Source: Pseudobutyrivibrio sp. MD2005 (GTDB lineage Bacteria; Bacillota; Clostridia; Lachnospirales; Lachnospiraceae). From it: DNA of 64,000 bases. The stretch is taken from positions 1-64,000 of the forward strand of contig NZ_JHXE01000021.1 of assembly GCF_000621865.1 (NCBI RefSeq), given 5' to 3'. Positions 61,078 through 64,000 of this stretch are shown here, one piece after another (within the stretch, counting starts at the first letter, position 1; every line of letters begins with the position of its first letter). The notes beneath the pieces were generated by a model. The model had not been told where the DNA came from and searched no databases. It saw only the letters and a list, made by a program, of their open reading frames with translations. The position numbers were made by a program, and so were the translations under genes.

Positions 61078-62244
61078 TTAGTAAACCATTCCATCAATAA
61101 AACCGTTAAACTCTTTTTTAATTATCTCATAATCGTGGTATTTTCTACTCATTAAATAGTTATTTTCTCCTAATAATATCATCACCTCTTTATGGTTATA
61201 TGCATACTCTATACAATCAGCTAAATCATATGAATCATTAGGTCTAAATGTAAGAGCGTTATACCCTTCTATGAAATACTCTCTCGTCTCATGAAAATCA
61301 GATATTATTACAGGTTTTTTAAAATATCCAGCCTCAATACATGGCCTCGGTTGATGAACCTTTGTTGACGGAAAAATAACCAAATCACAGTCATCTATCA
61401 ATGGATAGATATTTTTTTGTTGACCAACAAACTCAATATTGTTTAATACAATCGTTTTCCTGTAAGCTTTCCTTAACCTTATCAAATGTCTACAATAAAT
61501 GGGATTGTATAAATGTATTAAGATATTTTTTAATGAAAACCTTCTAACTTCGAATCGCCCAGCTACAATAAGTCTAACCTTGTCATTTACCTTCGTCATT
61601 GCCTCAAGAGCAATCTCAGCCCCTTTCAGTCTTGAAGACCCACCCATATATAATACTTTCATTATACCATCTGGTTTACCATGTTTTTTCAAGACATTAT
61701 CCACACATAAATCTTCCTGAGGAACGCAATCTGGAAGTACCACAACTTTCCTTCCAGAATTGATATCTAATTTTTTTCGCTCATATTCACACAAAAATGC
61801 AACACCACTCATTTTCTCTAATAGATTACGATACAATCTTATTTGAAACTTATTCGTTAAAGTCTCACGATCAATGACAGCACATTTTGTATTTAATCCA
61901 CCAATGACTGCAACAGAGCATACAATAGAATTAAAAACTATCAAATCAGGTTCAACTTCATTAATCTCGTCACAAAATCTTTTTATTCCAAACAACGATT
62001 TTATAGACGTTAGTGACGCCTTAGATATTATAGGACTCGCACCTGAGAATAAATTCAAATGCGGCACTACACTTATTTCCTTCACCCTGATATTATCTTT
62101 ATTAAATTCTACCTCCAATAATCTGCCTTTAGGAACACATATTATCACCTCATAGCGTTCACATAGCATATTTGCCATATCTATTAATGATTTCGTTCCT
62201 CCTCCAAGCTCTCCTGTATGATGTACAAGTGCTACACATTTCAT
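61078..62244 (-). CDS. Glycosyltransferase family 4
   Basis: 388 residues, GT-B. N-terminal VALVHHTGELGGGTKSLIDM, C-terminal half with VLYMGGSSRLKGAEIALEAM at about 193-212 and the E-x7-E region VIFPSTKVHQPRPCIEAGYF then KKPVI at about 310-335. It adds a sugar to the lipid-linked repeat. AGAGG upstream of ATG 62244. Third gene of the visible operon. Confidence 0.88.
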   Translation of the reverse strand: MKCVALVHHTGELGGGTKSLIDMANMLCERYEVIICVPKGRLLEVEFNKDNIRVKEISVVPHLNLFSGASPIISKASLTSIKSLFGIKRFCDEINEVEPDLIVFNSIVCSVAVIGGLNTKCAVIDRETLTNKFQIRLYRNLLEKMSGVAFLCEYERKKLDINSGRKVVVLPDCVPQEDLCVDNVLKKHGKPDGIMKVLYMGGSSRLKGAEIALEAMTKVNDKVRLIVAGRFEVRRFSLKNILIHLYNPIYCRHLIRLRKAYRKTIVLNNIEFVGQQKNIYPLIDDCDLVIFPSTKVHQPRPCIEAGYFKKPVIISDFHETREYFIEGYNALTFRPNDSYDLADCIEYAYNHKEVMILLGENNYLMSRKYHDYEIIKKEFNGFIDGMVY

Positions 62245-62267
62245 TTTAAAATCAATCCTCTTAATAT

Positions 62268-63494
62268 TTAACTATGTCCCGATTTAAGATACGTGCTAAT
62301 AATATTTGCGGTGTAATCAGGCGAATTACTTTCAAACATTTCTTTAATTGTATCAAAACCAATTCTCTTCTCTTTTGACGAACATATAAAGTCTACAACA
62401 CGATTTACATTTAACTCAAGGTCATCCTCAGGATAAATAATGCATACTAGACCATATTTTTTTAAATAGGATATTGCACTATCATTATTTCCCCCGCTAA
62501 CATGAATTATTGGTTTACCTATCGAAATGTATTCCAATATTTTAGATGGAAGTGACCTGTCCTCACCCGATAGTTTATTTCCAATACTAAGCAATATATC
62601 AGCTTTATTTTGTTGTTGTACAACCTCTTCTGGGGTAACATACCCCATTGCTTTTATCAAACCATTGCTTGTTTTTTCTTCATGTCTTAGTATATCTTCG
62701 CAATTCCCTCGCGAATAAAACTCGCCTACAATATCAATATGTTGCCCTACGGAATTCAATATTTTCAATAAATATTCAGGATTCCTTATATCTTTTAATA
62801 AAGTACCAAAATATGAACAAATAATTTTTTCTCCACTATTATTTTTTTCTGAATGAGGGAAAGGCACCAAATTAGGTATATCTGAATAACATGATTTTTC
62901 TTCATATTTAGCATACCTTTTCTTCTTATAATAACTACGATTACATTCCATATGAATAATTAAATCGGCTGCATCAAATGCCTTCTTCTCGATTCTATTA
63001 ACTCGATATCTTAAAAGCTGCTTAATAAATCCATTATTCTGAGGGTTATTTGATATAGAATCTAACTCATAAAAAACTAATTTTTTTAATCCTATGCTAG
63101 AAATAATAGTATCAACTGGTAGGGCGACTGCAATCACCGCATCATAATTATTTATCAAATCTAATTCAATTATTTTTTTTCTATATTTCGAGTTTAACTC
63201 ATATTTAAAATATCTTGGCCACCTATAAGCTACTGATGCTTTATTAAAAAAATGGATAAGTCTATTTTCAATTGTTGTGTTCAATAATCCCTCACCAGCA
63301 CCTATAGAATAAACCGTTCCACATTCATTTGATTCTACTACACCTTCTTCACCAGTATATTGAAGAACATCACTTTTTATCCCTAAAGCAAGTAAAGAAT
63401 CCCTAACTCTTTTTACACAAATCTCGCATACTTTTGGAACTGGTGCATATTGTCTTACTAGAAATAATAATTTGTATTCTTTATCCTTTTGCAT
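62268..63494 (-). CDS. GT-B glycosyltransferase (GT4-like)
   Basis: 408 residues from ATG 63494; a TTG two codons upstream is possible. It begins LLFLVRQYAPVPKVCEICVK, lacks strong N-terminal signatures, but has a Rossmann donor half with ICSYFGTLLKDIRNPEYLLK at about 227 and LPSKILEYISIGKPIIHVSG at about 317-336, which match the nucleotide-sugar-binding segment of GT4 enzymes. Donor and acceptor are unknown. Confidence 0.78.
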   Translation of the reverse strand: MQKDKEYKLLFLVRQYAPVPKVCEICVKRVRDSLLALGIKSDVLQYTGEEGVVESNECGTVYSIGAGEGLLNTTIENRLIHFFNKASVAYRWPRYFKYELNSKYRKKIIELDLINNYDAVIAVALPVDTIISSIGLKKLVFYELDSISNNPQNNGFIKQLLRYRVNRIEKKAFDAADLIIHMECNRSYYKKKRYAKYEEKSCYSDIPNLVPFPHSEKNNSGEKIICSYFGTLLKDIRNPEYLLKILNSVGQHIDIVGEFYSRGNCEDILRHEEKTSNGLIKAMGYVTPEEVVQQQNKADILLSIGNKLSGEDRSLPSKILEYISIGKPIIHVSGGNNDSAISYLKKYGLVCIIYPEDDLELNVNRVVDFICSSKEKRIGFDTIKEMFESNSPDYTANIISTYLKSGHS

Positions 63495-63527
63495 TATCAA
63501 CCCATATTTCCCATATTTTTAATTTTA

Positions 63528-64000
63528 TTATTTTAACCAATCTGAACGTTTTGCTACCAACAAAGCCTTGAAAATATCGATATCCTCAACAGTTGTTAGC
63601 TTTATATTTTTTTCTGATCCAGCCGAAAAATAAACCTTTTTTCCCATTTCAATCATGAGCGTACATGATGCAACAGAGTTTGTTATACCACTTTCCAATG
63701 CATCTCGGTGCAATTGGCATATGTCTCCTATCCTAAATGCCTGCGGGGTTTGTGTTCTTTTTAATCTGTCTCTCGGATAGCTGCCAACTGAAATCTCTCC
63801 ATCCTCTGTTTCAATCATCGCTTCTGCACATGGAATAACCGTTACCGCATTACCATGTTCTCTAGCCACTCGAATATTATCTGATATTATTTCAGCACTA
63901 ACCATTGGTCTAATTGCATCGTGTATAAGAACTAAATCTTCAGCATCATAATGTTTTTCTAATTTCATAACACCGTTACGTATTGAATCTTGACCATTTT
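63528..64000 (-). CDS. IspD/TarI-type cytidylyltransferase (5' part beyond window)
   Basis: Reading frame continues past the right edge; 157 codons are visible. NGQDSIRNGV at the edge corresponds to the TRQxSVxNG segment of IspD/TarI, then LVLIHDAIRPMVS with the metal-binding Asp, RDRLKRTQTPQAFR, and the last conserved stretch EKNIKLTTVEDIDIFKALL. It activates a polyol or sugar phosphate with CTP. In an EPS/teichoic-type locus a TarI-like role (for example CDP-ribitol) is more likely than isoprenoid synthesis, but the N-terminus is unseen. Confidence 0.85.
   Translation of the reverse strand, partial: NGQDSIRNGVMKLEKHYDAEDLVLIHDAIRPMVSAEIISDNIRVAREHGNAVTVIPCAEAMIETEDGEISVGSYPRDRLKRTQTPQAFRIGDICQLHRDALESGITNSVASCTLMIEMGKKVYFSAGSEKNIKLTTVEDIDIFKALLVAKRSDWLK

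Noticed and set aside
1-64000. tRNA, rRNA or known riboswitch genes
   Set aside because: I found no cloverleaf, rRNA or recognisable riboswitch consensus by reading; weak candidates were not strong enough to report.

Overview
The window looks like a chromosomal segment of a low-GC, strictly anaerobic Firmicute. I think it is Lachnospiraceae, probably near Butyrivibrio/Pseudobutyrivibrio. This rests on AGGAGG-type ribosome binding sites, AT-rich DNA, a high-molecular-weight rubredoxin, a bile-salt-hydrolase-like gene, an AAA/PD-(D/E)XK (DUF1703-type) protein and a very long exopolysaccharide (EPS) locus. The genus is inference. Most genes are on the minus strand.

Layout. 1-220: 3' end of an IS110-family transposase. 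221-1561: no gene, but the first of three strikingly regular motif arrays. 1562-5815: five-gene minus-strand operon (glycosyltransferase, flippase-like membrane protein, kinase, HAD phosphatase, nucleotidyltransferase) that probably builds and attaches a nucleotide-activated phospho-substituent. 5938-10080: plus-strand GT4 converging on a 965-residue membrane protein. 10158-14208: Ca/Na antiporter, Na/Pi symporter and an OmpR-type two-component system in one operon. 14349-14639: second motif array. 14713-16562: rubredoxin-flavin reductase, PsiE-like and DUF2238-like genes. 16645-20692: a primase-helicase-PLD-like protein and an AAA/STAND-like ATPase, preceded by operator-like repeats and the third motif array. 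21189-30430: an accessory region full of decay: paralogous small proteins, choloylglycine hydrolase, DUF1703 protein, SWIM protein, a broken Fic gene, a toxin-antitoxin pair with a nonsense toxin, a truncated kinase and a relic sugar-transferase tail.

30509-64000: EPS locus read right to left. The promoter-distal part (30.5-39.5 kb) carries a flippase-methyltransferase fusion, a GT2, an aminotransferase, a tandem polymerase-like protein and an acyltransferase. It is separated from the rest by two nested IS66 elements (39600-43148). The remaining part (43.3-64 kb) carries the initiating phosphoglycosyltransferase, an ATP-grasp/HAD fusion, CapE/CapG-type nucleotide-sugar enzymes, two acyltransferases, an adenylation/ACP/PLP-decarboxylase cassette, a second flippase, a ferredoxin-FrhB/LbH fusion, a pyruvyl transferase, a Wzy polymerase, a dehydratase, two GT4 enzymes and an IspD/TarI-type cytidylyltransferase cut by the right edge. 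The genes give a coherent picture: nucleotide-sugar synthesis, lipid-linked repeat assembly, decoration (acyl, pyruvyl, amino-acid-derived), flipping and polymerisation.

The most unusual thing is the set of three intergenic arrays of a near-palindromic motif (core TGCATGTA). Its orientation alternates strictly and its centres are 28-29 and 34 bp apart in alternation, giving a 62-63 bp period, while the spacers are unrelated. I know of no described element with this geometry.
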